Origin: an uncultured Oscillospiraceae bacterium
Lineage (GTDB): Bacteria > Bacillota > Clostridia > Oscillospirales > Ruminococcaceae
Length of the DNA: 18,180 bases
Reading direction: 5' to 3'
Assembly (NCBI GenBank): GCA_902489475.1
Contig: CABUAH010000040.1
Coordinates: 1-18,180 of the forward strand
Both the position numbers and the translations under genes were made by a program. This document shows, in pieces, positions 1 to 6,833 of this stretch; position 1 is the first letter of the stretch, and every line of letters begins with the position of its first letter. Under the pieces are notes generated by a model, which saw nothing but the letters and a program-made list of their open reading frames with translations, was not told the origin of the DNA and ran no database searches.

Positions 1-1
1 T

Positions 2-27
2 TGTTATGATACAATAGATAGGTAACA
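2..27 (+). repeat. Left terminal inverted repeat of the IS
   Basis: This 26-bp end pairs with 1122-1147. The inner 11 bp are identical in inverted orientation and the tip is TGT. It also carries an extended -10-like sequence, TGATACAAT at 7-15, which could start transposase transcription near base 22. Confidence 0.6.
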
Positions 28-38
28 GAAAAAATAGA

Positions 39-106
39 AAAAACAACTCAAATGTGTTAAGATGTTAAGTGACCAAACAAAACACCGACACAAAGGAGTT
101 GTTTTT
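39..106 (+). promoter_or_regulatory. Inverted repeat that can hide the transposase ribosome binding site
   Basis: AAAAACAACTC at 39-49 is the exact reverse complement of GAGTTGTTTTT at 96-106. The right arm overlaps the ribosome binding site AAAGGAG (92-98) of the transposase. An RNA covering both arms could fold so that GGAG is paired, lowering translation. Some other IS elements protect themselves from outside transcription in this way; its operation here is inferred. Confidence 0.5.
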
Positions 107-109
107 CCG

Positions 110-1024
110 ATGAAAAGTATATCACCAAGAGCCCACTTTCGTCAAGTGGTAATAAAATATTCAGAAAAAAGAGGAGTAACAGCAGCAAGTATTCGTTATC
201 GAGTATGTCGAAAAGCAATATATGAATGGAAGAAACGTTATGACGGAAGATGGCAGAGTTTAATAGACCGTTCGCACCGTCCTCACAGTCATCCAAGACA
301 GCAAACAGCAGAAGAATATGCGATGATTGAAAGATATTACCGCAGAACCAAGGATAAGCTTATGCTTTGGGATAAGCTTCGTGAGAACGGATATACAAGG
401 TGCTACAATAGTCTGCTTAGAGCAATAAAAAGGCTCAAATTAGAAGAAACGCCGGAAAAACGCAAAGGCTACAAACCAAAGCCATACCAAAGAGCGGAAT
501 ACCCGGGACAAAAGGTGCAGATAGACGTTAAGCATGTACCTGTGTATTGCATTGCAAATGCTCAGAAATACTACCAATATACAGCGATTGATGAGTGTAC
601 AAGGCTTTGTTTTAGAGAAATGTATGACGAGCACAGCACATACAGTTCATTAGATTTTTTGAAGAAGTTAATAGAAAAGTTTCCATTTGCAATAAGAGAG
701 GTACAGACCGATAACGGAACAGAATGGACGAATGCGCTATTAGTAAAGAAATCCACACACAAAACTTTGTTTGAGGAATATTTAGAAGAATGTGGAATTA
801 AGTATCACAGGATACGAGTGGCAACCCCGAGACACAATGGAAAGGTAGAACGTCAGCACCGACTGGATGAACAAAGATTTTACAGTAAAATGCGGATGTT
901 TAGCCTTGAAGATGGCAGAAAACAACTAGCTAAATACAACAAAATCTCGAACAACATTTCAAAGAGCTGTCTAAAATACAGAAGTCCAAATTCAGTGCTT
1001 GCTGATTATCTGGCAGTAATGTAA
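110..1024 (+). CDS. DDE transposase, IS481-like
   Basis: This integrase-core transposase catalyses cut-and-paste movement of the surrounding IS. I place the start at 110 (304 residues) because AAAGGAG sits 11 bases upstream; an in-frame ATG at 62 has no such site. Residues about 20-60 form a helix-turn-helix region ending in DRSHRPHSHP, a pattern typical of IS481-type proteins. The catalytic triad is visible: Asp139 in QIDVKHV, Asp201 in QTDNGTEW and Glu247 in GKVERQHR. The length is normal and there are no stops or frameshifts, so it may be active. The helix-turn-helix plus rve layout also occurs in IS3 OrfB and related groups, so the family call is less sure than the transposase call. Confidence 0.88.
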   Translation: MKSISPRAHFRQVVIKYSEKRGVTAASIRYRVCRKAIYEWKKRYDGRWQSLIDRSHRPHSHPRQQTAEEYAMIERYYRRTKDKLMLWDKLRENGYTRCYNSLLRAIKRLKLEETPEKRKGYKPKPYQRAEYPGQKVQIDVKHVPVYCIANAQKYYQYTAIDECTRLCFREMYDEHSTYSSLDFLKKLIEKFPFAIREVQTDNGTEWTNALLVKKSTHKTLFEEYLEECGIKYHRIRVATPRHNGKVERQHRLDEQRFYSKMRMFSLEDGRKQLAKYNKISNNISKSCLKYRSPNSVLADYLAVM

Positions 1025-1033
1025 CGAGCACCA

Positions 1034-1082
1034 AATTTGTTGTGTTGTTCGTCGTCTACGGCTCCTCACAACACAACAAATT
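1034..1082 (+). terminator. Long AT-rich hairpin after the transposase gene
   Basis: Two perfect 15-base arms (1034-1048 and 1068-1082) enclose a 19-base loop, starting 10 bases after the transposase stop. A short T-rich stretch follows. It may terminate transposase transcription or block read-through into the element from the right. Its low GC content makes it an unusual terminator. Confidence 0.45.
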
Positions 1083-1121
1083 CTTTTCAAATACACTTCC
1101 ATCTTATTTTTTTGAGAAAAG

Positions 1122-1147
1122 TGTTACCTATCATTGATTTATCTACA
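1122..1147 (-). repeat. Right terminal inverted repeat of the IS
   Basis: It is the inverted counterpart of 2-27, with an exact 11-bp inner match at 1122-1132 and an ACA tip at 1145-1147. Confidence 0.6.
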
Positions 1148-1171
1148 ATTTAATAACTTTTTTAAGATGAA

Positions 1172-1206
1172 GCCAAAAATAAAGGGCAAGCTCTAAAAGC
1201 CTGCCC
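1172..1206 (-). terminator. Rho-independent terminator of nfnAB
   Basis: On the minus strand an 8-bp stem (arms 1199-1206 and 1184-1191, one G-U pair) is followed by a T-rich run, TTTATTTTT, about 10 bases after the nfnB stop codon. Confidence 0.75.
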
Positions 1207-1215
1207 CAAGAATAT

Positions 1216-2604
1216 TTAATTTTTGCTCTTGATATATTCGTCCATTGCCTTTGCAGCAGTTTTTCCTGCACCCATTGCGAGAATTACGGTTGCCGCTCCG
1301 GTTACAGCGTCACCGCCTGCATATACTCCCTCACGGGATGTAAGTCCGTTGTCATCAGCTATAATTCCGCCCCACTTTTGAGTATCAAGTCCCTCGGTCG
1401 TATTGCGGATAAGCGGATTCGGAGATGTTCCTATCGACATAATAACACAGTCAACATCTAAAACAAACTCGCTTCCCTCTTTTACGACAGGACGGCGTCT
1501 GCCCGATTCGTCAGGCTCGCCAAGCTCCATTTCAACACACTTCATGCCCTTTACGCACTTATGCTCGTCGCCGAGGATTTCAATCGGATTTGTCAAGGTT
1601 TTAAAGATGATCTCCTCTTCCTCTGCGTGTTCTATCTCTTCGTTTCTCGCAGGCATTTCTTCTTTGCCTCTTCGATAAACGATATAAACGTTTTCAGCTC
1701 CCAGACGCTTTGCACATCTTGCAGCGTCCATAGCAACATTTCCTCCGCCTACAACTGCTACGTTCTTAGCATTCATTATAGGTGTGTCGCTGTCAGGCAG
1801 ATACGCTTTCATAAGATTTGTTCTTGTTAAGTATTCGTTTGCTGAATAAACACCCTTTAAATTCTCGCCCGGTATGTTCATAAATCTCGGAAGTCCTGCG
1901 CCCGAACCGATAAATACAGATTCGTATCCCTGTTCAAAAAGCTCGTCAATTGTAATTGTTCTTCCGATAACAACATTTGTGTTGACTTCAACTCCGAGTG
2001 CTTTAAGGTTTTCAATTTCCTTTTGAACAATAGCCTTAGGAAGTCTGAATTCAGGAATTCCGTATACCAAAACTCCTCCTGCAAGATGTAGGGCTTCAAA
2101 AACCGTTACCTTGTATCCCATTCTCGCCAAATCGCCGGCACAGGTGAGTCCCGAAGGTCCTGCACCGATTATCGCAACCTTGTGTCCGTTTTGCTCAGGA
2201 ACAGCCGGAGCCTCCTTGCAGTTTGCCATATGCCAATCGGCAACAAACCTTTCAAGTCTGCCTATTGCGACAGGCTCTCCCTTAATTCCTCTTACACATT
2301 TGCTCTCGCACTGTGTTTCCTGAGGACAAACCCTTCCGCATACGGCAGGAAGTGCTGATGACTTTGAAATAATCTGATACGCTCCCTCAAAATCTCCCTC
2401 TTTTACCTTTGCGATAAAGTCAGGAATATCAATAGCTACCGGACATCCACTTACACACGGACGATTCTTACATCCAAGGCATCTGTTTGCCTCATCTATT
2501 GCCTGCTCTTCTGTATATCCCAAAGCAACTTCTTTGAAATTCTTGTTTCTTACAAGAGGATCCTGTACAGGCATTTCATTTTTAACCAAGCTCATATTAG
2601 CCAT
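1216..2604 (-). CDS. nfnB: NADPH-binding iron-sulfur flavoprotein, NfnB/GltD-like large subunit
   Basis: This 462-residue GltD-like protein is often labelled glutamate synthase small chain. Next to an NfnA-type partner it is better read as the large subunit of NADH-dependent reduced ferredoxin:NADP+ oxidoreductase, a cytoplasmic bifurcating transhydrogenase. The N-terminal part has two cysteine sets for [4Fe-4S] clusters: Cys42, 45, 50, 54 and Cys89, 93, 99, 103. An FAD-binding GAGPSG motif lies at about 147-152, an NADPH-binding GGGNVAMDAARCAKR region at about 286-300, and a C-terminal FAD motif AGGDAVTGAATVILAMGAGK at about 429-448. AAGGAGG precedes the ATG and lies inside the end of nfnA, whose stop is 2 bases away, so translation is probably coupled. 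A SudA-type sulfide dehydrogenase role is the main alternative. No large GltB subunit is in the window. Confidence 0.85.
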   Translation of the reverse strand: MANMSLVKNEMPVQDPLVRNKNFKEVALGYTEEQAIDEANRCLGCKNRPCVSGCPVAIDIPDFIAKVKEGDFEGAYQIISKSSALPAVCGRVCPQETQCESKCVRGIKGEPVAIGRLERFVADWHMANCKEAPAVPEQNGHKVAIIGAGPSGLTCAGDLARMGYKVTVFEALHLAGGVLVYGIPEFRLPKAIVQKEIENLKALGVEVNTNVVIGRTITIDELFEQGYESVFIGSGAGLPRFMNIPGENLKGVYSANEYLTRTNLMKAYLPDSDTPIMNAKNVAVVGGGNVAMDAARCAKRLGAENVYIVYRRGKEEMPARNEEIEHAEEEEIIFKTLTNPIEILGDEHKCVKGMKCVEMELGEPDESGRRRPVVKEGSEFVLDVDCVIMSIGTSPNPLIRNTTEGLDTQKWGGIIADDNGLTSREGVYAGGDAVTGAATVILAMGAGKTAAKAMDEYIKSKN

Positions 2605-2606
2605 TG

Positions 2607-3449
2607 TTACTTTACCTCCTTTTTAAAGAGATTACATGCTTCTTCGTGCTTTCTTCTCTCAAAATCCTTATACATATTCGATCTCTCGATTGCCTCGTCA
2701 AAATCCACCTCATGTCCGTCAAAATCAGGTCCGTCAACGCACGCAAACTTTGTTTTACCACCAACAGTAAGACGGCATCCTCCGCACATTCCCGTTCCGT
2801 CAATCATAATAGGATTCATTGAAACAATAGTTTTGATTCCATACTCTTTAGTGAGTGCACAGACGAATTTCATCATTACAAGCGGACCTATTGCTATTAC
2901 CTCATCATATTTCTCACCCGACTCGATAAGTGCTTTTAATGCGTTTGTAACAAGACCTTTTTCGCCATAGCTTCCATCGTCTGTCATGACGCAGAGCTTA
3001 TCCGAAACGGCTTTAAACTCATCTTCAAGAATAACCAAATCCTTATTTCTAAAACCTACAACAGAATGAACCTCACATCCTAAACTGTGAAGCTTTTTTG
3101 CAATAGGATACGCAATAGCACAGCCTACACCTCCGCCTACAACAGCAACCTTTTTAAGTCCGTCCGTGTGCGAAGCCACTCCGAGAGGTCCTACAAAGTC
3201 GTGAATGTACTCTCCCTCATTTTTGTGATTAAGCTTTTCAGTTGCACCGCCGACAACTTGGAAAATTATTGTAATTGTTCCCTTTTCTCTGTCAAAATCA
3301 GCAACCGTAAGCGGAATTCTCTCACCGTTTTCGTCAACACGCAAAATAATAAACTGACCCGGCTCAGCTTTTTTTGCAATAAGCGGAGCGTCAATCTCCA
3401 TCAAAGTTACTGTTGGATTTAAAACTTTTTTTCTCAAAATCTTATACAT
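2607..3449 (-). CDS. nfnA: FAD/NAD- and [2Fe-2S]-binding subunit, NfnA/PyrK-like
   Basis: This 280-residue protein belongs to the ferredoxin reductase-like family that includes PyrK, SudB and NfnA. It has the flavin motif RIPLT at 44-48, a nucleotide-binding VVGGGVGCAIAYPIAKKL region at 103-120, and a C-terminal cluster site, DGTGMCGGC at 217-225 plus Cys237. Three cysteines and a conserved aspartate before them match the known NfnA arrangement, where the [2Fe-2S] cluster has an unusual ligand set. In Nfn complexes this subunit binds NADH and carries the FAD thought to exchange with it. It is first in the operon, with AAGGAGG ahead of the ATG, and nfnB follows after 2 bases. No pyrD gene is nearby, which argues against PyrK. 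Confidence 0.82.
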   Translation of the reverse strand: MYKILRKKVLNPTVTLMEIDAPLIAKKAEPGQFIILRVDENGERIPLTVADFDREKGTITIIFQVVGGATEKLNHKNEGEYIHDFVGPLGVASHTDGLKKVAVVGGGVGCAIAYPIAKKLHSLGCEVHSVVGFRNKDLVILEDEFKAVSDKLCVMTDDGSYGEKGLVTNALKALIESGEKYDEVIAIGPLVMMKFVCALTKEYGIKTIVSMNPIMIDGTGMCGGCRLTVGGKTKFACVDGPDFDGHEVDFDEAIERSNMYKDFERRKHEEACNLFKKEVK

Positions 3450-3521
3450 CTAAAGATTACCTCCTTAAGTATTAGGCATCTGCCCTATAATTCAACGTAT
3501 TTCAAGTTTGATTCATTTGAA

Positions 3522-3527
3522 ATTATA
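3522..3527 (-). promoter_or_regulatory. Possible -10 box for nfnAB
   Basis: The minus strand reads TATAAT here, about 73 bases upstream of the nfnA start. No good -35 hexamer sits at the right distance, so this is a weak call. Confidence 0.35.
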
Positions 3528-3591
3528 CACCGTTTGGTTGAATTAATAAAATATATTATCCATATGCGTCATATTAAGTTTTATATAATCG

Positions 3592-3606
3592 GTCGGCAAA
3601 GCCGAC
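3592..3606. other. Compact GC-rich hairpin between LysR gene and nfnA
   Basis: GTCGGC and GCCGAC (6-bp perfect arms, 3-base loop) stand out in an AT-rich intergenic stretch. It lies 143 bases past the LysR stop on the minus strand. Neither strand shows a following T run, so it is not a convincing terminator. The rest of 3450-3748 shows only the possible nfnAB -10 box and no supported gene. Confidence 0.4.
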
Positions 3607-3748
3607 ATTTTCCTGTCATTTCGTTGATTTATTGTCACATTTAGCCTGTGCAACATTATTTTAAGCATTTTTGCTGTCAAAAACAGGTATATACATCTTA
3701 GTTTATATTTTTTTATTCCGCCGATCGTTTTCAATCGACTAAGTTAAA

Positions 3749-4672
3749 TCATTTTTTGTCAATTGTATCAATAAGCTCCGAAAGTTCCTTCAAAAAGCTT
3801 TTGTCATACTGACTTAGTTTATAATCCTGACGGTAAATAACAACATCCTTTATTCTTCTTTTTGAGTCGATACAATCGATCTGCTTAAGCCCTCTTGCAG
3901 ATACTACTTCGTCCGGTATAGGCGATACCCACATATAAGCATTAGGAATACTTGAAAGAATATCAAACTGACTTCCCCGCTCATAAACTGAAATTTGTCT
4001 TACAGATCTTTTGTTAGTCTTGTTGTAATATGCACTAGAAAGGTACGGAACGGAAATATCACCATGCACAATCTCTATAAGCTCGTCAAGTTCGTTTTTA
4101 GTCACTTCTTCTCTTTTGGAAAATTTATTGTCCGCAGAAAGCAAAGCCTTGTAATCGAACTCCCACAAGACCTCTGACCTTAAATTCTTTTCATTTACAA
4201 GCGACATATAAAACTGATCATAGTTGTTTTCAAAACGTATTATCCCAAGATTGTACTCTCCGACAGTAATTGAGTTTATAACCTCTATGGAATTCGTTTC
4301 TTTTATGTTTATATTAAGATTAGACTCGCTTGAAACCAATTTCAAAAAATTGGTGACAGCACAGGAAATATATGTTGCTCTCGGCATGAGTATACTAAAA
4401 TTCACAGCATTTTTTTGCTTATCCTTATACAGAGTTTCTATTTTATTTATCTGCACAAGAATGCTTTTGGCATACTGCAAAAACTCAAGGCCCTTATCCG
4501 TTGGAACAACACCTTTTGCCGAACGCTTAAAAATTTTGAACCCTATTTCGTTTTCCATTTCTTTTATGTCTTTGCTTAAATTCGGCTGCCCCATAAAAAG
4601 ATTTTCCGCCGCTTTTGTAATTGAGCCGGTATGCTCAACCTCAACTATATATTTAAGATGCTGTAAATTCAC
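3749..4672 (-). CDS. LysR-family transcriptional regulator
   Basis: This 307-residue protein has the LysR layout. The N-terminal winged helix-turn-helix covers about residues 1-60, with the recognition region ITKAAENLFMGQPNLSKDIK at 18-37 and the typical LF...G...T..G. pattern after it. A long effector-binding domain follows. LysR regulators usually bind as tetramers and respond to a small metabolite; the ligand cannot be read here. The start is GTG at 4670-4672, placed by AGGAGG 6 bases upstream. The gene diverges from the GH5 gene across 340 bp, a common arrangement for a LysR regulator and its target. It could equally act on nfnAB downstream or on distant genes. Confidence 0.88.
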   Translation of the reverse strand: MNLQHLKYIVEVEHTGSITKAAENLFMGQPNLSKDIKEMENEIGFKIFKRSAKGVVPTDKGLEFLQYAKSILVQINKIETLYKDKQKNAVNFSILMPRATYISCAVTNFLKLVSSESNLNINIKETNSIEVINSITVGEYNLGIIRFENNYDQFYMSLVNEKNLRSEVLWEFDYKALLSADNKFSKREEVTKNELDELIEIVHGDISVPYLSSAYYNKTNKRSVRQISVYERGSQFDILSSIPNAYMWVSPIPDEVVSARGLKQIDCIDSKRRIKDVVIYRQDYKLSQYDKSFLKELSELIDTIDKK

Positions 4673-4714
4673 ACTACGCCTCCTACATATATAATAAACA
4701 CCAATCGCCGAACT

Positions 4715-4763
4715 TTTGCCGCAGCTTTAATTCAAAGCTGCAACCCTCCGCCTCAACGGCAAA
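4715..4763 (-). promoter_or_regulatory. Structured 5' leader of the LysR gene
   Basis: Between the promoter and the GTG start, the minus-strand RNA can fold into a perfect 8-bp hairpin (GCAGCTTT 4721-4728 with AAAGCTGC 4734-4741). It is extended by an outer stem, TTTGCC 4715-4720 with GGCAAA 4758-4763. The 16 bases 4742-4757 bulge out on one side and contain a purine-rich GGCGGAGGG-type sequence on the RNA. It matches no riboswitch I recognise. Confidence 0.45.
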
Positions 4764-4778
4764 GGACACTTTCTATAA

Positions 4779-4807
4779 ATTATACCCTAATCTTTTTGAT
4801 ATGTCAA
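4779..4807 (-). promoter_or_regulatory. Perfect consensus promoter for the LysR gene
   Basis: On the minus strand TTGACA (4802-4807) and TATAAT (4779-4784) are separated by exactly 17 bases. Both hexamers are full matches to the housekeeping consensus. Transcription should start near 4772, leaving a leader of about 100 bases. Confidence 0.8.
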
Positions 4808-4971
4808 TATTTTAATAAGCGCTTGACCTTACCTTAAACACGTCAAATCACAGATAAGCAAAATGTGAACAAGCCGATATTAGTCTTATGACGAAAACAT
4901 AAACTCCACTTTACAGCAGACGAATAATTTTATAAATACACAATTATTTTGATATACTTTTTTGTGACGTA

Positions 4972-4980
4972 TGTTATACT
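4972..4980 (+). promoter_or_regulatory. Extended -10 promoter for the GH5 gene
   Basis: TGTTATACT is an extended -10 (TGn plus TATACT), about 32 bases before the GH5 start. The best -35-like hexamer, TTGATA at 4949-4954, is 20 bases away, which is too far for a strong promoter. A promoter that needs an activator would look like this. The rest of the 4808-4971 stretch shows nothing I can name. Confidence 0.45.
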
Positions 4981-5012
4981 TCTATTAAAAATATAATATA
5001 AGGAGATGCGTT

Positions 5013-6203
5013 ATGAAATCCAAAAGAATATTTTCAGCAGCTTTTGCCTGCCTGATTGCGGTATCAATTTTCTGTGCCTGCGGGGACTCGGACAACAGCT
5101 CAGACAGCAAGCCCGAAGGTGAAGCAAAGAACTATTCTGACATGACCTCATCGGAGCTTGTAAAAGACATGACCTTAGGCTATAACCTCGGAGATACGCT
5201 TGATGTTTGCCAGGCTGACCGTGACGGCGATGGGCAGATAAACGAACACGTTAATGACGGCGAAAAGGTTGACGAAACGCTTTGGGGAAACAAAAAAGCC
5301 ACAAAAGAGCTTTTTGAAACAATTAAAAACGATGGTTTTAATGCTGTGAGAATTCCTGTGACCTGGAGAGACCACATGGGAGAGGCTCCCGATTATAAAA
5401 TCGACGAAGACTGGATGGCAAGAGTTAAAGAGGTTGTCGATTACGCATACGACCTTGATATGTACGTTATAATAAATCTTCACCACGACGGCGGCGGAGA
5501 TCCTGAATTCGGCGCATGGATAAGAACCGAAGCGATGGAGGATTATGACAAATTTTCACAACGCTACTCGGCTGTTTGGAATCAGATTGCCGAAGCATTC
5601 AAGGATTATGACGAACGCTTGATATTCGAGTCCATGAACGAGGTGGGCTTTGACGAGCTTGGCGACAGCGATGGTATGATTCTTTTAAACAAAATCAATC
5701 AGGACTTTGTCGATCTGATAAGAAAATCCGGCGGCAAAAATGAATCCCGCCATCTTCTTATTGCAGGATACTGGACGGACATTGAAAAAACCTGTTACGG
5801 TGATTTTAAACTTCCAAGCGACCCTCAAAACAGATGTATCGTGTCGATTCACTACTATACTCCATGGCAGTTTTGCACCACGAATCAGCAAACCGAATGG
5901 GGAAGTAAAGCAGATTTAAGAGAAATGGACCGCAAAATCGACCTCTTAAAATCCACCTTTTCCGACAAAGGAATCCCTGTTATAATCGGCGAATACGGAA
6001 CGGGCTACGGAAACGAAGCTGAAAGCAAGGCTTTCTTCTCTGCACGTCTTACATACCTTTGCCATCAAGCGTCTATTCCTTGTTTCTTGTGGGATAACGG
6101 AGGCGAGCTTGACAGGGAAACATATGATTTTAAAACTCCCGGCCTTAAAGACGCTTTACAGGACGCAATAGAAAATAGACAAGAACCAACAAAGGCGGCA
6201 TAG
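5013..6203 (+). CDS. GH5-family endoglucanase-like lipoprotein
   Basis: This 396-residue protein probably hydrolyses beta-1,4-glucan or a related plant polysaccharide outside the cell. The N-terminus has a basic start, a hydrophobic segment and a lipobox-like FCAC with Cys23 as the likely lipid anchor, then a Ser/Asp/Gly-rich linker. The GH5 core starts with GYNLGDTLD at 56-64. It continues with VRIPVTW at 112-118, INLHHDGG at 154-161, the acid/base pair Asn209-Glu210, HYY at 280-282, the nucleophile Glu327 in GEYGTG, and Trp360. An Asp-rich segment DRDGDGQIN at 69-77 resembles a calcium loop and sits between NLGDTLD and WGN. There is no carbohydrate-binding module or dockerin domain. The start follows AAGGAGATG at normal spacing. 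The substrate (cellulose, xyloglucan or mannan) is not decided by sequence alone. Confidence 0.88.
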   Translation: MKSKRIFSAAFACLIAVSIFCACGDSDNSSDSKPEGEAKNYSDMTSSELVKDMTLGYNLGDTLDVCQADRDGDGQINEHVNDGEKVDETLWGNKKATKELFETIKNDGFNAVRIPVTWRDHMGEAPDYKIDEDWMARVKEVVDYAYDLDMYVIINLHHDGGGDPEFGAWIRTEAMEDYDKFSQRYSAVWNQIAEAFKDYDERLIFESMNEVGFDELGDSDGMILLNKINQDFVDLIRKSGGKNESRHLLIAGYWTDIEKTCYGDFKLPSDPQNRCIVSIHYYTPWQFCTTNQQTEWGSKADLREMDRKIDLLKSTFSDKGIPVIIGEYGTGYGNEAESKAFFSARLTYLCHQASIPCFLWDNGGELDRETYDFKTPGLKDALQDAIENRQEPTKAA

Positions 6204-6205
6204 CA

Positions 6206-6240
6206 AAAACGGAGCAGATAAAATCTGCTCCGTTTTATTT
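6206..6240 (+). terminator. Strong rho-independent terminator of the GH5 gene
   Basis: Perfect 14-bp arms (6206-6219 and 6223-6236) enclose a 3-base loop. The right arm ends in TTTT and is followed by ATTTT. It begins 3 bases after the stop codon. The A-run on the left arm would also let it work on the minus strand. Confidence 0.88.
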
Positions 6241-6302
6241 TGCTGTTACGCTGATATTCGATATTTTTTCAACAATATGCGTAATAAATTCTCAAATACC
6301 AC

Positions 6303-6331
6303 TTGCAAAAAAATACAACTTATGGTATACT
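6303..6331 (+). promoter_or_regulatory. Housekeeping-type promoter for nrdR
   Basis: TTGCAA (6303-6308) and TATACT (6326-6331) are 17 bases apart. Nearly the same promoter precedes the Asp23-like gene at 11765-11793, sharing TTATGGTATACT. A small stem, AAGCGG 6354-6359 with CCGCTT 6367-6372, lies in the leader before the GGAGAG ribosome site. Confidence 0.7.
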
Positions 6332-6392
6332 TATTACATCATATATACAATAAAAGCGGTTAAGCGCCGCTTACCGAAATGGAGAGCAACTT

Positions 6393-6833
6393 ATGAGATG
6401 CCCGTTTTGCAACTATGAAGACACTAAAGTAATCGATTCTCGTCCGAGCGATGAAAAAAAGCGCAGAAGACGTGAATGCAACAACTGCGGAAAGAGATTC
6501 ACTACATACGAAGTAATTGAAAAGCCAACCCTTATGGTTTATAAAAAAGACGGAAGCTTTGAGCCGTTTGACAAAGAAAAGCTTATCAAGGGCATAAGAA
6601 ACGCCATTAAAAAACGACCTGTAAGCGTTGACCAGGTAAATCAGATGGTAGACGATATTGAAAACTCTTACGCAAACAATATGCAAACTGAAACGACAAC
6701 AAGTGAAATCGGCGATAAGGTTTTGCATGGCCTTAAGTCCCTTGATCTTGTGGCATACGTCAGATTTGCGTCTGTTTACAAAGACTTTAACGACCTCGAC
6801 AGCTTTATTTCAATTATAAAAGAGCTTCGCTAA
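6393..6833 (+). CDS. nrdR: Transcriptional repressor NrdR
   Basis: NrdR senses ATP and dATP and represses ribonucleotide reductase genes. This 146-residue protein has the full family layout. A zinc ribbon has Cys3, Cys6, Cys29 and Cys32, with the basic KKRRRREC segment between the pairs. An ATP-cone domain then runs from about 46 to 136, beginning at PTLMVYKKDGS. The family signature CxxC...DSRP..RRRREC..C..RFTTYE is nearly exact and the length is normal. It has its own promoter and a GGAGAG ribosome site. No ribonucleotide reductase gene lies in the window, so its targets are elsewhere. Its stop codon overlaps the stop of the opposing DUF4363 gene. Confidence 0.96.
   Translation: MRCPFCNYEDTKVIDSRPSDEKKRRRRECNNCGKRFTTYEVIEKPTLMVYKKDGSFEPFDKEKLIKGIRNAIKKRPVSVDQVNQMVDDIENSYANNMQTETTTSEIGDKVLHGLKSLDLVAYVRFASVYKDFNDLDSFISIIKELR

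Larger units (their letters stand above)
2..1147 (+). mobile_element. IS481-like insertion sequence, apparently complete
   Basis: A single transposase gene lies between inverted ends. The inner parts match exactly: GATAGGTAACA at 17-27 and its reverse complement at 1122-1132. Extending outward to TGT at 2-4 and ACA at 1145-1147 gives two 26-bp ends with 17 of 26 matching positions and the TGT/ACA tips usual for IS481-type elements. The outer nine or so bases match poorly, so the true tips could instead be 17 and 1132. No target duplication can be judged because only one base lies to the left. The right end is about 25 bp from the nfnB terminator, so the insertion spares the neighbouring operon. 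Confidence 0.65.

Noticed and set aside
62..109. Upstream ATG extension of the transposase
   Set aside because: No ribosome site precedes it, while AAAGGAG stands correctly before the ATG at 110.
1216..2604. Glutamate synthase small chain (gltD)
   Set aside because: No large GltB chain is present and the immediate partner is NfnA-like, so an Nfn or Sud-type complex is more likely.
3543..3734. Possible 63-residue minus-strand gene
   Set aside because: It starts with TTG, lacks a ribosome site, has an unremarkable composition and runs through a hairpin.
5213..5245. Dockerin domain in the GH5 protein
   Set aside because: Only one calcium-like loop is present, inside the catalytic domain, whereas a dockerin has two repeats usually at a terminus.
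5175..5486. Antisense frame inside the GH5 gene
   Set aside because: It is a shadow of a clearly real GH5 coding region, with no ribosome site or family pattern.
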